Part shown: in pieces, positions 1-12,045 of the stretch
How the letters are laid out: each line of letters begins with the position of its first letter
Position numbering within the stretch: the stretch's first letter is position 1
NCBI RefSeq assembly: GCF_900496995.4
Contig: NC_044016.1
Location: 23,416,932 to 23,480,931, forward strand
From: Aquila chrysaetos chrysaetos
Taxonomy: Eukaryota > Chordata > Aves > Accipitriformes > Accipitridae
DNA length: 64,000 nucleotides
Reading direction: 5' to 3'
Program-made: the position numbers and the translations under genes
The notes under the pieces: generated by a model
The model's database searches: none
Seen by the model: only the letters and a program-made list of their open reading frames with translations
Told to the model about the DNA's origin: nothing

Positions 1-560
1 GCATTTAGGCATTCCCTAAAAGGGTTTGTCCAGTGGGTTTCTGAAAACTTCCAACATCCCTAATGAGTCTATTCCACTAGTTCAGGACTCCAGTCAAAAA
101 AGTTGGGTTTCTTCCCAACATCCAAATTAAATCTTCTTTGCTGCAAATTAAGATAATTTCTTCTTATTTTCTCTGAGTGGCTGTGGAGAGAAATTTATCA
201 CAGTCCTCTCTCAAATAACCTTTAGAGCAATCCATTGGAAGATTACTATCTAATTGCCCTCCCCAAACCTGCCTGTGTCTAGTGTAAGCAAGACCAATCT
301 TCTCTCATAGTCAATACTTCAGTGTCTTGAAATCCAGACTCTCTCTCCAGTTTCTCCGCGTCTTTTATAACCAAACACAATGTGGCATTTGAGGTCTTTT
401 CTAGCAAAGAGAAGCAAGCTGTCATCATCTCCTGTGAGATATGTATGATGCTGCCATTAGTATAGCTAAGATGAATTAACAGTATTAAATTATTACTTCA
501 TATTCAGCTTAGAATCAGCCTCAGCCCCAGTCTCCCTTTTTGACTAAGCACTTGTGCATT
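1..560. other. Intergenic, nothing recognised
   Basis: AT-rich sequence with no reading frame, splice-bounded exon or repeat family that I recognise on either strand. Confidence 0.4.
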
Positions 561-739
561 TGATTTTTCTTTCCCAAATATTGCACTGTGCACTGACATT
601 ACTAAATGTCATCCTTGTTTTGGTTTTGCTCTTTCTGATTCCTCACATTCAGTTTGAATTCAAGTCCAATTCTCCAAAAAGCTTTAAAAACCTTCCAGTA
701 TGGTGTGTTACCTTTCAGTCCACTCTCCTCTGTCTTCTA

Positions 740-1200
740 AGCTGTTCAGTGGAATATTGATTGCAACTCTGTTCAGGAAAGGCCCTTGCAGGAGCATACA
801 TAAAGGTAGACACCAAACTCCTGAGAAGTGCTCCTTCAAAGTGTCTTTTCAACCAGCTGGGTGCATTGTGTTTATACCAATGTCCATTAACTTGCTTTTG
901 TGAATATCATGTGATGCTACTAAAAACCTTCCTGAAGTCTAGAAGTATCTGTATCTAAGGCTTCCAACTTATCCACCAATCCAGAGACTCTGTTCTTCAG
1001 ATACCCATGGTGATAATTTTTAGTCTTGTTAATGTCTTCTAAGTATTTGCAAACTGATTGTATAGTCGCTTGTTCAACAACTCTTGCTGGTATTGAAGGT
1101 AGGATCTCTGGTTTACTGTTTCCCAAGTCCTTGCTGAAGACAGGCACAACGTTTTATCTTCTGCCAACAGAATGGGCACTCTCCCTGCCTACGTCTTCAG
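740..1200 (-). mobile_element. Old LINE (CR1/L3-like) reverse transcriptase relic
   Basis: A minus-strand frame at 920-1147 contains a stretch of the form RVSGLVDKLEALDTD, which resembles the CR1 reverse transcriptase segment [19 protein letters not shown] just before the F-DFSKAFD block. The surrounding bases read like a decayed LINE on the minus strand. The family assignment comes from this one motif and the general wording of the DNA. The copy is inactive, with many stops and no recognisable 3' tail. Confidence 0.4.
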
Positions 1201-1479
1201 TGGTGCCAGTGTTTCCCTCTGAAGTGTCACTGAAAAGGGAAAATATCTACAGTACTATCTCCTCAAGTTATGAACAAAATCTTGTTTTTCAAAGGGAAAA
1301 ATAAATGAATAATTTGTGGCTGCCTGATCCCAATTTTCAAGTGAGGAGTGGAAGGTTTGGGTATATTTTGAGTGTGGGAGAAAAGACGGTGAGAAGAGAA
1401 AACAAGTATCTTTACAACCACCATATTATTCCCACTGTCATTCCTTAACTTTTAACAGCCTTTTTCCATCTAAGAAGTC

Positions 1480-1800
1480 TCTCATTTTCTAGATCAGTTT
1501 AATTTATTTAAGAGCCTTTTGTGAATGACCTGCTTCAAATGCCTTTTAGAAACCCAGTTAGACAATATCAGTGAGATCTGGTTGGTTTGCATGTTTGTTG
1601 CCTTCAGATAAGTCTAGTAGATTTGTGACATACAACTTCACTTCACAGAAACCCTACAGCTTTTAATCCATATACTGTATTTATGCACATGCCTACTGGC
1701 TCTGCTCTTCAGAACATTTCTGCCGTTTTGCCCGGTGCAGATGTCAGGCTTGCTTTTCTGATGGTGCCCTGATCTGCCTTGAAATTTTTTTTTTTTTCAG
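1480..1800 (-). mobile_element. Second old LINE (CR1/L3-like) relic
   Basis: The minus strand again resembles the reverse transcriptase region around the KAF and TNLLD blocks of CR1/L3 elements: on the plus strand, 'caaatgccttttagaaaccc' is followed by 'catgtttgttgccttcag'. It is highly diverged, so the assignment is tentative. It covers a similar part of the element to the relic at 0.7-1.2 kb, so the two are probably separate insertions or a rearranged copy. Confidence 0.4.
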
Positions 1801-4800
1801 ATGTCCAGTGAAACAACCAATTTTTGCATCCACTAGTATTAACCAGCACCATTTCTTTGGCACAGTACACTGTTTATGCACTGGCTTTAGCCCAAAGAGG
1901 TGAGATTCATTGTGTTATAAGAGTTTTACAGTAGATTCTTTATATTTTCTCAAGCCCTCAAAAGCTGTTTGTGAAGTTTTCACACCCATCATTCTGCAGA
2001 ATAAGGCCAGATCCTGAAGTGGCACAGATTAACATAGCTCTGGTGCTTTCGGCATTGTGTTAGAATTAGTAAAGCTAACCCAAGGGGTGACTAGTTCCCC
2101 TTCTCTGCAATTAGTACAATGACTTTTTAATTTGGGTATCACAGTCCATCCATAAGAAATTGTATTTGATGACTGCCTCCTGTTTGGAAATTGCCCAAGC
2201 ACCTCCTAAAACCCTGAAGTTTTCCCCATTTTCTCTCCTTCACTCTCTTCCAGCCTAGTATCCCACTAGAAACATGCTAGTGCAGTGCAGTGTCTTTTCA
2301 CCAAGGGTAGAGACCTCTGTTAAACTGCCTCCAGGACCCCCAGCTGAATCTGATATCTGATATCTTAATTTGTTGGTTAATCTTTGAAAAGAGGTGTGCA
2401 AGTGTTATGTTCATGGTGCAATTATTCAGGTCTTAGAAAACACCTACCATAGTGAATAGGCAAATAAGAGAAAGGGAGTTACAGTAAGCACCAAGTATTT
2501 TTCTCCATTTAACACCTTTCATTCACCAGGAGTGGATTACAGGAAGGAGCATGACTTCCTAGCTCAGGGAGTTACCTTGCTTCTGAAGCAGCTTCTGAAG
2601 ACCGGCAAAGATGATGTGTTGAAGACCAAAACTCCAGAATTTCCCATTGTGTTATTGCATTATGGTAAAACCAGAGCCAGCATAGCGTGACTGACTTCCT
2701 AAGCCCAAGATGTAGCGTGCCAGGACAGTTGCCAAGTTTTTAGACTACGTCTTTGTTGTCTTTCAGGACGTAGACTGCCAAGATATGTGGTTTTGGCTGA
2801 GTGGAAGCACTTTTTGTTTCAGTATGTCAACATAGCAGGCTGGTAGATCAAAACATATTATTACTAAGTTCCGACATGCATGGGATACTGGCAAAGAGAG
2901 TGGTTTCTTTATCTCTTCAACAACCAGGCATCACAGGATGTATTCCTGTCTGGGATGTTTGCTTTTGATTCATTATAGGTTTAGGAACACTGAAATGATT
3001 GCAACTTTATATCTCAAACCAAGGTCATGGGCAGAGGAGAAAGTTATTCTTGTCATTGGTGATTGGAGTTGTGAGGAAATGAGGATATTGATTACAGGTC
3101 TTCAGGTGTGAAACTTGCAGAAATGTGGGGTTTACATCATCAAATGATTATTCATTCACCATTCACTGTCCACTTGCTCCCAGGATTGAGAGGCATCTAT
3201 CTGTGTGCTGCAGAGAGCTTCTGGTTTGGTTATGGCTTCTTGTTGCCTTCCTTTGTCTACCGGTTATGGCACTATCACCAAATAATCCCATGTTTGCTAT
3301 GTATTCGTTCTTTGTACACTGCATCCTCCATGCCTATGCTATAGTATAATTGTGTGGTTAGCCAGTCTTTAGCAGAAGCAAAGGGAGCCTTCACCACTTG
3401 CTAATTCTGAAATTGCAGGATATGGTGTGTGATGTTCAGCTCCATCTCCCAGAGGAGCTGTATTTCATTTTCTTCACTGGACCTCTAAAATGCTAGCAGG
3501 TAGAAGTGACTACATTGACTAGAAAGTCAGTGCTCACCTTGGTCCTGTAAGTGAGACTGGGAGCTAACCAGTCCCCTGGCATAAATCAAGACTGCAATTC
3601 TTCAGTGTTTACCACTGAATATACAGGATAAGAAGAAGATTTAATGAACTCCAGTAATTTCTAATCTGCCGCTTCCTTTAGGCAGGGAAAGGTATTGTCG
3701 TCCATAAATACAAACACTTTCTTGTTGATTGCTCTCCTTGATAGTTCTGATTGATTGGTTTTGTTCAACCAGGATTTCCTTCTGAATTTCATGGAAGGTC
3801 TGTCTGCCTTTCTGCTAGGGTTGAGACTTGTGCCTGACCGGGAAAAAAAATTATTTTTCTGTGAACTTTACTAAAATAAGAAGCAAAACCATAGGACTGA
3901 TCCTTTGAAGACTCAGGATACTTTCTGGATATGAGAGTTACAGAAAACAGATAAAAAGACTGTGTACAAAGGCTGATGTGGCTTCCCTCTAAAGCACTCC
4001 TGCCTGCCTACCCTGGCCCATGGGGGCTGATCACCCCCAGGCCACCCCAGACTTCTTTGTAGGACACACAGCAAGGATGTCCACGAGGCTGGTCCACCCA
4101 AGTACAGTGGGAACCTGCCAACCCCATGGCACTCACATGCACACTGTCTTCCACTGAAGATTTCCAATTAAAGACTGGATTCCAAGATTCAATTTCCAAT
4201 TAAAAGGAAAAAAATGGTTTGGGGTAAAGGAAGCCTGCTTTTAAGAAATGAGAGGTGGACTTAGGCCCTGGGGGATTGACTCTGTTTCTGTTGCAGTCAG
4301 CGCCTAAAAGACAGTAGTCAAGAAGTCATCTGCTGAATTAACTGAATTAACCACTGAAGGGATCGCAAAGTGTTAGTGGGGAACTACTAGCCCACAGGGG
4401 ATTTTGGTAAAATGTGTTTCATGGGTTTCATGGCTGGAATCCACCAGTGATATGGAAGAAACACAAACTGCTGGCTGACTGAAGACACAATTGCAGATGG
4501 CACAAAAATCAGAGCAATAGGAATTAACAGCTAAGGGAGGCCACAGGGGAAAAAGCATGTTGTGGCTCCTTTGGTGTGATAGGAGCAACTAGGTAGTGGG
4601 AAAGCCTGGACCAAGGGGTCCGTATCACTTCTGTGGGTGCTCAGGAGGCTTGTATTGAAGGGTGTCCATGTCAGGGGCGCCTGAGCCCAAGGAGGTGCCC
4701 GTGGGGGCTACAGGGTGCTGAGCACCCCAGTGCCAGGAGTGTGGGATGGGACAGGAGGGCAGAGCTGCAGCAGCTCCCACTGCCATCAGTGTCTGCCCCC

Positions 4801-7800
4801 AGGCTGGGGCCAGCTGTGAAGAGCTCTGGAGAAAGCAGTGGTTGGCGGAACAGGAGGCTGACAGGTACAGTCCATTTAAGTAATTGCAGAGAAAGTGAAG
4901 AGGTAATTCCATCAGAGTCTGAGTGTGTGTGTGAAGGGGAGGGGAGGATACCTGAAACTCTTTAATCTCACAGATAAAGGCAGAACAAGATTCAGTTTCT
5001 CAAAGTTGAAGTCAGCCAAATTTAGCACTGGGCACAATTAGCTGCTGAAATGGCAGGAGGTGAGAAAGCCTCCAACACTCGGATTCCCCACGCCAAAGCT
5101 GGCTGTTTCTGCCAGGGACAGACAATTGCTCAGGCATGGATGCAAACAGAAGGTCTCCGATGTTGACCAAGAGTCCACAGCTCATGTTGTACCACAAAGC
5201 CTTCTACACCGCCACCCAGTCTCTGCGTGTCTTGTGTCTGGATTTGTGATGGACATTTGAAACCAGGATCAAGTCCACTGGTCAGTACTGGTTGGGACAC
5301 TGTTTGCAGTCACAGCTGAAAGTCATTGTTAGAATCATCATCGTAGGGACACTCTGTGGCAACTAGAGCAACAGCATTCCCTGACCCAAAGAAAATTTCC
5401 TTGCTTGTTAACTAACAAAATGCATAAAAGAAATTGCCTAGCCATCTTCTTTCCCCTCTTTTCTTTTTTCATTAAACTCTTATTGGTCTTATGGATCACA
5501 ATAGTTTACTATTGAAAAAAACCCCCTATGTTAGAAAAGTAACTTAATCTTTATTTCCCTTTTTTACTGAATAGTGGGAAACCTAATCTGTACTGCCCAG
5601 CTGGGTGTGTTTGGCTGTTCCTCAAACTAAAACGAGACTCAGAAGATTAAAGTGGAGCTTGGCTCCAGATCAGGTGAATCAGCACAGTTATAATGCCACA
5701 AAATGGCCTGCAGGATGGCCTGCTTTTCTGTAATTATACAGAGGGTTTATGCCATACAGGCAAAGGAAGTAATTTGATTTATCTGTTCTAATTAAATATG
5801 TGATATAAGGAAACAGTGATATGTCTGTTTAAAACATGCTTTATGTTCTTTTGGTGAGAAAGTGAATGGGCTGACTGCAGCTACTGTGCTCTAATGTGAC
5901 TGTAACTTTCCCATTAATGCTCATGCTCTTAAATGCCATTTATGTAACAAACTAATGGCAGGTTTGGGCTGATATATGGGATGAAACCTCATGCAAGGAA
6001 CTGGACTTAGAATGCGGGTATTTTCCCCCACCTCTTTATACTACGTGAATTTATTTTGCAACCTCTTACAAATCACTTGGGGCAAATCCTCATATTCACA
6101 AAAATTAAATTAAATTCAGTTATCTCAGAACCAGAACCAGTGAAGATATTTGGGAAAATGAATTTCCATAGACTGTAGTGGAAGCTGGTTTTGGCCCACA
6201 TGTGACTGTGGTCTCATTTAGCTGGGAAACAGTAATGTTTCCATAGAAGGAGTATTTGAAGGCTGACATTCAGTATTTCTTTTCTCATCTATTGGTAAAT
6301 GCCTGATCATAAGACTCCTGCCTTTGGTTTCAAAAGCCAAGGTCACCCCTGAGCTGTTACAAGAAGGTATTAATGGGAAGAACTGGAGAGGGGGAGGATT
6401 GTGATGAGTGTAGGAAAAGGATTTAGGAAGTCAAATTGTCAAATAATGATCAAACATGGAACAAGAAAATTAATCAAGTTGTCCCATTGTGCCTATCTTA
6501 TCTAGGACCAAGACAAGCTGAAGAATTGTTTGGGAGCATTCATTAGGAAAAAAAAAAACCCAGTGTTTTAAGACCACTAAGAATGTGCCATCTTAACACA
6601 GCACTATGTGTTTTGCGGCTGCTTTTATGTGTTATTTTTTTAAAATGGACGGGGATTCTTAAAACCTGCCCCATCAGTGAAGAGGACAAATGCTCCTGAG
6701 GCAAAAGCGGTTTTCTGCTCTCGGTGCTTGTTTGCTGTAAGCTGGCACTGTTATTTCATTATGTATCATTGTTTTGTAAGGGTGTGAGTTTTGCAGAAGG
6801 ACTTGATATTCCAGCTGTTTAGGGATGAGAAAATATGCTGTAAATTGGACTACAGCTTTTTGCTGAGGATTAGAGCTAGGCTTTGGGGGAGGAAAGAGAG
6901 TCTTTGCAAGCTTTGGTCCTGCTGACAGTGTATCACACCCAGGGAGCCATCCCTGGCTCACAGCTTTGCCTGGGAACTTAAAATGAACATAAAAGAGAAA
7001 GGGTGTTACCTCTACCATCCAGGAAGGCTTTGGCAACATTACCCTGGAAAGCTACCAAGGGAAAGTGATATTTCTGGGAGAAACTAATGGCTTACTCAAC
7101 TCCTAAAGCCAGTGGTACTAATGACTCGGAAAGCAGGGCATCTTGTTTATGTAGCCAAGTGCTTTTTGCTGACTATGACTGGTGGGTTCATCAGGGCAGA
7201 GCCTGTCCCGAGACTTGCCGGCAAACCAGGAGAGGGGTGAGGCAAGTACCTGCCTCTGACTTTCAGGAAAGGGGTGCACAAGCTGCCAGGGTGAAAACCC
7301 TGGGTGGGCGCCTGCTGGCCGTCGGGCAATGCTGCCGGCAGGCGTGGGGCAGATTACTCCCTAGTCCCGCCTGAGAGGAGCCCCAACTCCTCCCTGCACC
7401 CTTCGTGCCTCTGCTCCCCTGGGATAAAAGGAAAGGTACCTGTCTTTGGCTGCACCCCATACCCTGGGGTGGCTGACATACAATTCATCTACCACTGCCG
7501 AAATCTGTGAAGTGCTCAGGAACTCAGCAGCACCTCCCCTGATCCCCTGGACCACCACTGATGGGCCTTGGGGCTTGGACAGCCTTTCCTATTTATTTTG
7601 AGAGACAAATACGCAGCCGTGGTTATGCTGTGGGCTGGTGGCAAGATCAAGGTGTTTTCTGCTCTCCTCCTTGGGCTTGGGAGAAATGCAGCTGTGGCCA
7701 ATGCAGGATTTCAGTGCTGCTGTTTCCCCAGCGCAGCAGCCAGTGCCACCAGCACTGGCAGTGGGATGGCAGCAGCCTTAGGACAGTGGCATGTGGCCCA

Positions 7801-8160
7801 GCTCAGCACCAGCAGCCCGACCCCAACCCTTCACCCCCAGCACAGTCTGAGGCTGGCGGTGGTATTTGGGAGTGAGGATGAGAGACTGTGAAGGGAGGAG
7901 GCAGTGTGAGGAAAGGGAGAGGAAAGATGGGGCCAGGTGGGAGGAAAAGGCAGGTCAGTTATAAGAAAGAAGAGCAGAGACGGGATAAAGAGAGAAGAGG
8001 AGAGTGGGGAAGAGGGAGAGGCATGACTAGAGACATGCTTTAAAAAGCTAAAGGAGAGAGCAGTTGCCCCATCCCTGTGCCAGGGGCTAGGGGAAGGAAG
8101 ACAGCTGCTCAGGTGGGTTCATGATCACACCCGCACCTCTGTAAAACTAAGACTGAGACA
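1801..8160. other. Intergenic, no gene recognised
   Basis: All open frames are short and lack convincing splice signals or recognisable domains. Around 7.88-8.05 kb the plus strand is strongly purine-rich (repeated GAGGA and GGAAGA words). The segment at about 4.6-4.9 kb and 7.1-7.9 kb is richer in GC than its surroundings, but I find no exon in it. Confidence 0.4.
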
Positions 8161-8162
8161 TG

Positions 8163-10060
8163 AAATCATAGAATCATAGAATTGTTTAGGTTGGAAGAGA
8201 CCCTTAAGATCATTAAGTCCAACCGTTAACCTAGTACTGCCAAGTCCACTGCTAAACCACATCCCTAAGCATCACATCTACACATCTTTTAAATACCTCC
8301 AGGGATGGTGACTCAACCACTTTCCTAGGCAGCCTGTTCCAATGCCTGACAACCCTTTTGGTGAAGATTTTTTTCTTAATACCCAATCTAAACCTCCCCT
8401 GATGCAACTTGAGGCCATCACCTCTTGTTCTATCGCTTGTTACTTGGGAGAAGAGACCAGTACCCGCCCCACTACAACCTCCTTTCAGGTAGTTGTAGAG
8501 AGCGATAAGGTCTCCCCTCAGCTTCCTTTTCTCCAGGCTAAACACCACCAGTTCCCTCAGCTGCTCCTCATAAGACTTATGCTCCAGCCCCCTCACCAAC
8601 TTGGTTGCCCTTCTCTGGGCATGCTCCAGCACCTCAATGTCTTTCCTGTAGTGAGGGGCCCAAAACTGAACACAGTACTCGAGGTGCGGCCTCACCAGTG
8701 CCGAGTACAGGGGAACAACCACCTCCCTGCTCCTGCTGGCCACACTATTTCTGATGCAGGCCAGGATGCCGTTAGCCTTCTTGGCCACCTGGGCACACTG
8801 CTGGCTCATATTCAGCCGGCTGTCAACCAGCACCCCCAGGTCTTTCTCTGCTGGGCAGCTTTCCAGCCACTCTTCCCCAAGCCTATAGCATCATATGGGG
8901 TTGTTGTGACCCAAGTGCAGGACCCAGCACTTGGACTTTTTGAACTTCATAACAACTTGGTGTCATCTTCAAACTTACTGAGGGTGCACTTGATCCCCTT
9001 CTTCAGATCATTGATAGGGATATTAAACAGAACTGGCCCCAATACTGAGCCCTGCGGTACACCACCTGTGACTGGCCCCCAACTGGATTTAACTCCATTC
9101 ACCACAACTCTCTGGGCCCGGCTATCCAGCCAGTTTTTTACCCAGCAAAGAGTATGCCTATCCAAGCCATGAGCAGCCAGTTTCTCCAGGGGAATGCTGG
9201 AGAGAAATGGTGTCAAAGGCTTTACTAAAGTCTAGGTAGATAACATCCACAGCCTTTCCCTCATCCACTAAGTGGGTCACCTTGTCATAGAAGGAGATGA
9301 GGTTAGTCAAGCAGGACGTGCCTTTCATAAACCCATGCTGGCTAGGCCTCATCACCTGGTTGTCCTGTACGTGCTGCATGATGGCACTCAAGGCGATCTG
9401 TTCCATAACCTTCCCTGGCACTGGGGTCATACTGACAGGCCTGTAGTTCCCTGGATCCTCCTTCTGGCCCTTCCTGTAGATGGGTGTCACATTTGCTAAC
9501 CTCCAGTCAACTGGGACCTCCCCGGTTAGTCAGGACTGCTGATAAATGATTGAAAGTGGCTTGGTGAGCACTTCTGCCAGCTCCTTCAGCACCCTTGGGT
9601 GGATCCCATCTGACCCCATAGACTCGTGTGTGTATAAGTGGTGTAGCAGGTCACTAACCATTTCCCCTTGGATTTCGGGGGCTTCATCCTGCTTCCCATC
9701 CCTGTCTTCCAGCTCAGGGGGCTGGATACCTGGATAACAACACGTCTTACTATTAAAGACTGAGGCAAAGAAGGCATTAAGTATCTCAGCCTTTTCCTCA
9801 TCTTTTGTCACTGTTTCCCCCCCGCATCCGATAAAGGATGGAGATTCTCCTTAGCTCTCCATTTGTTGCTAATGTATTTATAGAAACTTTTTTTAATTGT
9901 CTTTTACAGCAGTAGCCAGATTAAGTTCTAGTTGGGCTTTGGCCCTTCTAATTTTCTCTCTGAATAATCTCACAACATCCTTGTAGTCCTCCTGAGTTGC
10001 CTGCCCCTTCTTCCAAAGGTTATAAACTCTCCTTTTTTTCCTGAGTTCCAGCCAAAGCTG
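8163..10060 (-). mobile_element. CR1 LINE, 5'-truncated, minus strand
   Basis: A CR1 non-LTR retrotransposon of about 1.9 kb in reverse orientation. Its 3' end is at the left edge, where the 8-mer repeat typical of CR1 tails is seen (ATCATAGA units, i.e. TCTATGAT on the element strand). Reverse transcriptase blocks occur in minus-strand frames at 9530-9811, 9158-9490, 8947-9216 and 8252-8833. Visible signatures include [26 protein letters not shown], a degenerate catalytic motif reading FEDD in place of FADD, and a C-terminal HWNRLPR. The frames are interrupted by shifts, so it is not active. The 5' boundary is approximate. Confidence 0.93.
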
Positions 10061-12003
10061 GAGCCCCATTGCAAGCGCTGACGTGGTTTTCGTTTCGGCT
10101 CCTCACTTAATCCTTCCATCCCTTAGCTCCCACCTGAGAAACTCAGCCCTTTGTGCTTCAGGCTTTGTGGGAGAGGCAGCTGCCTGTTACACGCTTTCAG
10201 TGGGATGACACACAAGGGTAAGCTGACTTCGGCTGGATGCCCACCTCATAACTGGAGAGAGCCAGAAGACATGGTGCTAGGTGGGCTGTCAGGACGTAAA
10301 AAGGTGCGTGAGAAGAAAGACACTAGTTGCTATCAGCTAAGTAGGTGTTTTATACCCACTGTGAGATAGTCCGTGAGGTGCTGGGGTGTGAGGTAAGTGC
10401 CGTGAAACATCTGCAAAAGAGCAGTGCCAGGATTCACAAAGCTACTCTGTGCATTGAGAAAAACCCACTGGAAGCAGACGTTGTTCTCACATCTCCATGC
10501 TAGTGACACAGCAGCCAGGACTCTGTCTTGCAGGCCGGGTCTGACGTCCAAATGTGGAAATAGCTTTCCCATTCCCCCTGCCCCGAGGCAGAAGGAGTGG
10601 CGGCGCAGGGTGCAGGGCTCTCCCGGGCACTCAGGTGAGAATCAGCTGTAGTGGAAGGGCTCCAGGGAACTTTGTAGCTCAGGGGGCTTCCTTGTCACCT
10701 CCTCTCCCCAATTTCACTGATGCCAGTGAGGCCTTACTTGTTCCCTCTGCTCTGATAGCTGATCCGGATCGGTCACTTGCTTTCTTAGGCGTCCCGGGCT
10801 CTCCCAGACTCGGTGCTGTCCCCTCATCGGCGGCGGTGGTGGGTGTGTGTGCCCGAGCAGGGCACAGCTCGGTGGTACTCGCGCGTGGCTGTGGGCAGTG
10901 CCTGCTCCCGGACACTCGCTGCTTCTTCCCTCTTCCAGCCTCGCTGGGTCTGTCCTGCTAGGTCTGTAAAATGTCCTGCCTCATCACTTTCAGCTAGTTT
11001 TCACTTATATTGCCGTATATGTGCTCAAACCAGTTCATATATAGCTTTTAGTAAGATTTATGTGACATACCAAATACTCTCCTGAAATCCTGACTTGTTG
11101 TACAAAACCTTTTCTCCTCTCCCCACTCAGCTTAACCCTATTCCCCAGATTGCTGCTCCATTGCCCGCCTCTGCTAACAGCGTTAAAACATACGGGCTAC
11201 TTTGTTAGCTCACTGTATGCACACACAGGCGATTTGCTAGGGAGACTCATAGCATTGCTGCTAGTACTCCAGTCTCCTGCTTTTAATTACCCTTTGGTAA
11301 ATCCAAAACCCTCCTTCCAGTATTTATTTCTCTCTCTGCTAACAGTACTTCTGACATAAGACCTTCGTGTATCACCTGTAGGATGCAAGTTGGCTGTACC
11401 TGTGGTTTTATTTTTTTTACTGCCCTGCAGTGCATGCTTTTTTACCTCTATCATGTTAGGCAGAAGAGGCAGGAAATCTGCCATGTGGTGGATCAGGGTT
11501 TGTCATCCTTAGGAGCTTCAGTCAGTTCGGCAGTGCAGTGGTCTTGGAAGCACGAGCACAGTGTTTGAATGTGGCTGGGGACAGGCTGATATTCACAAAC
11601 CTGGGATATTCATTGCCCCACAAGACCCCTAGGGAAGGGTAAAGTGAGTTAAAAATTACAGGTACACATTTTACTCCAAAATGGTTTTGAACAATGACAC
11701 TGCTAACTGCATAACCATACTTCAACAGTCATAAACCAGCGTGGCAGTAGATAGTCTGTCATTACTGTTGCCTACCGGGGACTATGCAGTAAAAGCCATG
11801 ACAATGTGCTCCTTGGAAGAGTTCTCCTACTCCTAATATTTAAGTTTCACCCAGTGGCATGTTCCCCACTGTGAGAAGAAGCACTTAACAAAGAAAAAGA
11901 CCACTGTGAGCACCCAATGTCCTCACAAAGCCCAAGTGTTTTAACAAAACCCAGCTTTGATGTAGCCAAATAAATTACGTTTAATTATTGAATCTGTCCA
12001 TAA

Positions 12004-12045
12004 ATATATGGGGGGGTATATATACACACACACATACATATATCT
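12004..12045. repeat. Microsatellite (TA/CA rich)
   Basis: A run of G is followed by TATATA, ACACAC and ATACATATAT: a compound simple repeat. Confidence 0.75.

Noticed and set aside
8342..9172. 276-codon plus-strand frame
   Set aside because: It is the antisense of the CR1 reverse transcriptase.
10554..10961. 135-codon plus-strand frame in GC-rich DNA
   Set aside because: Composition-driven, overlapped by other frames, with no splice sites or domain.
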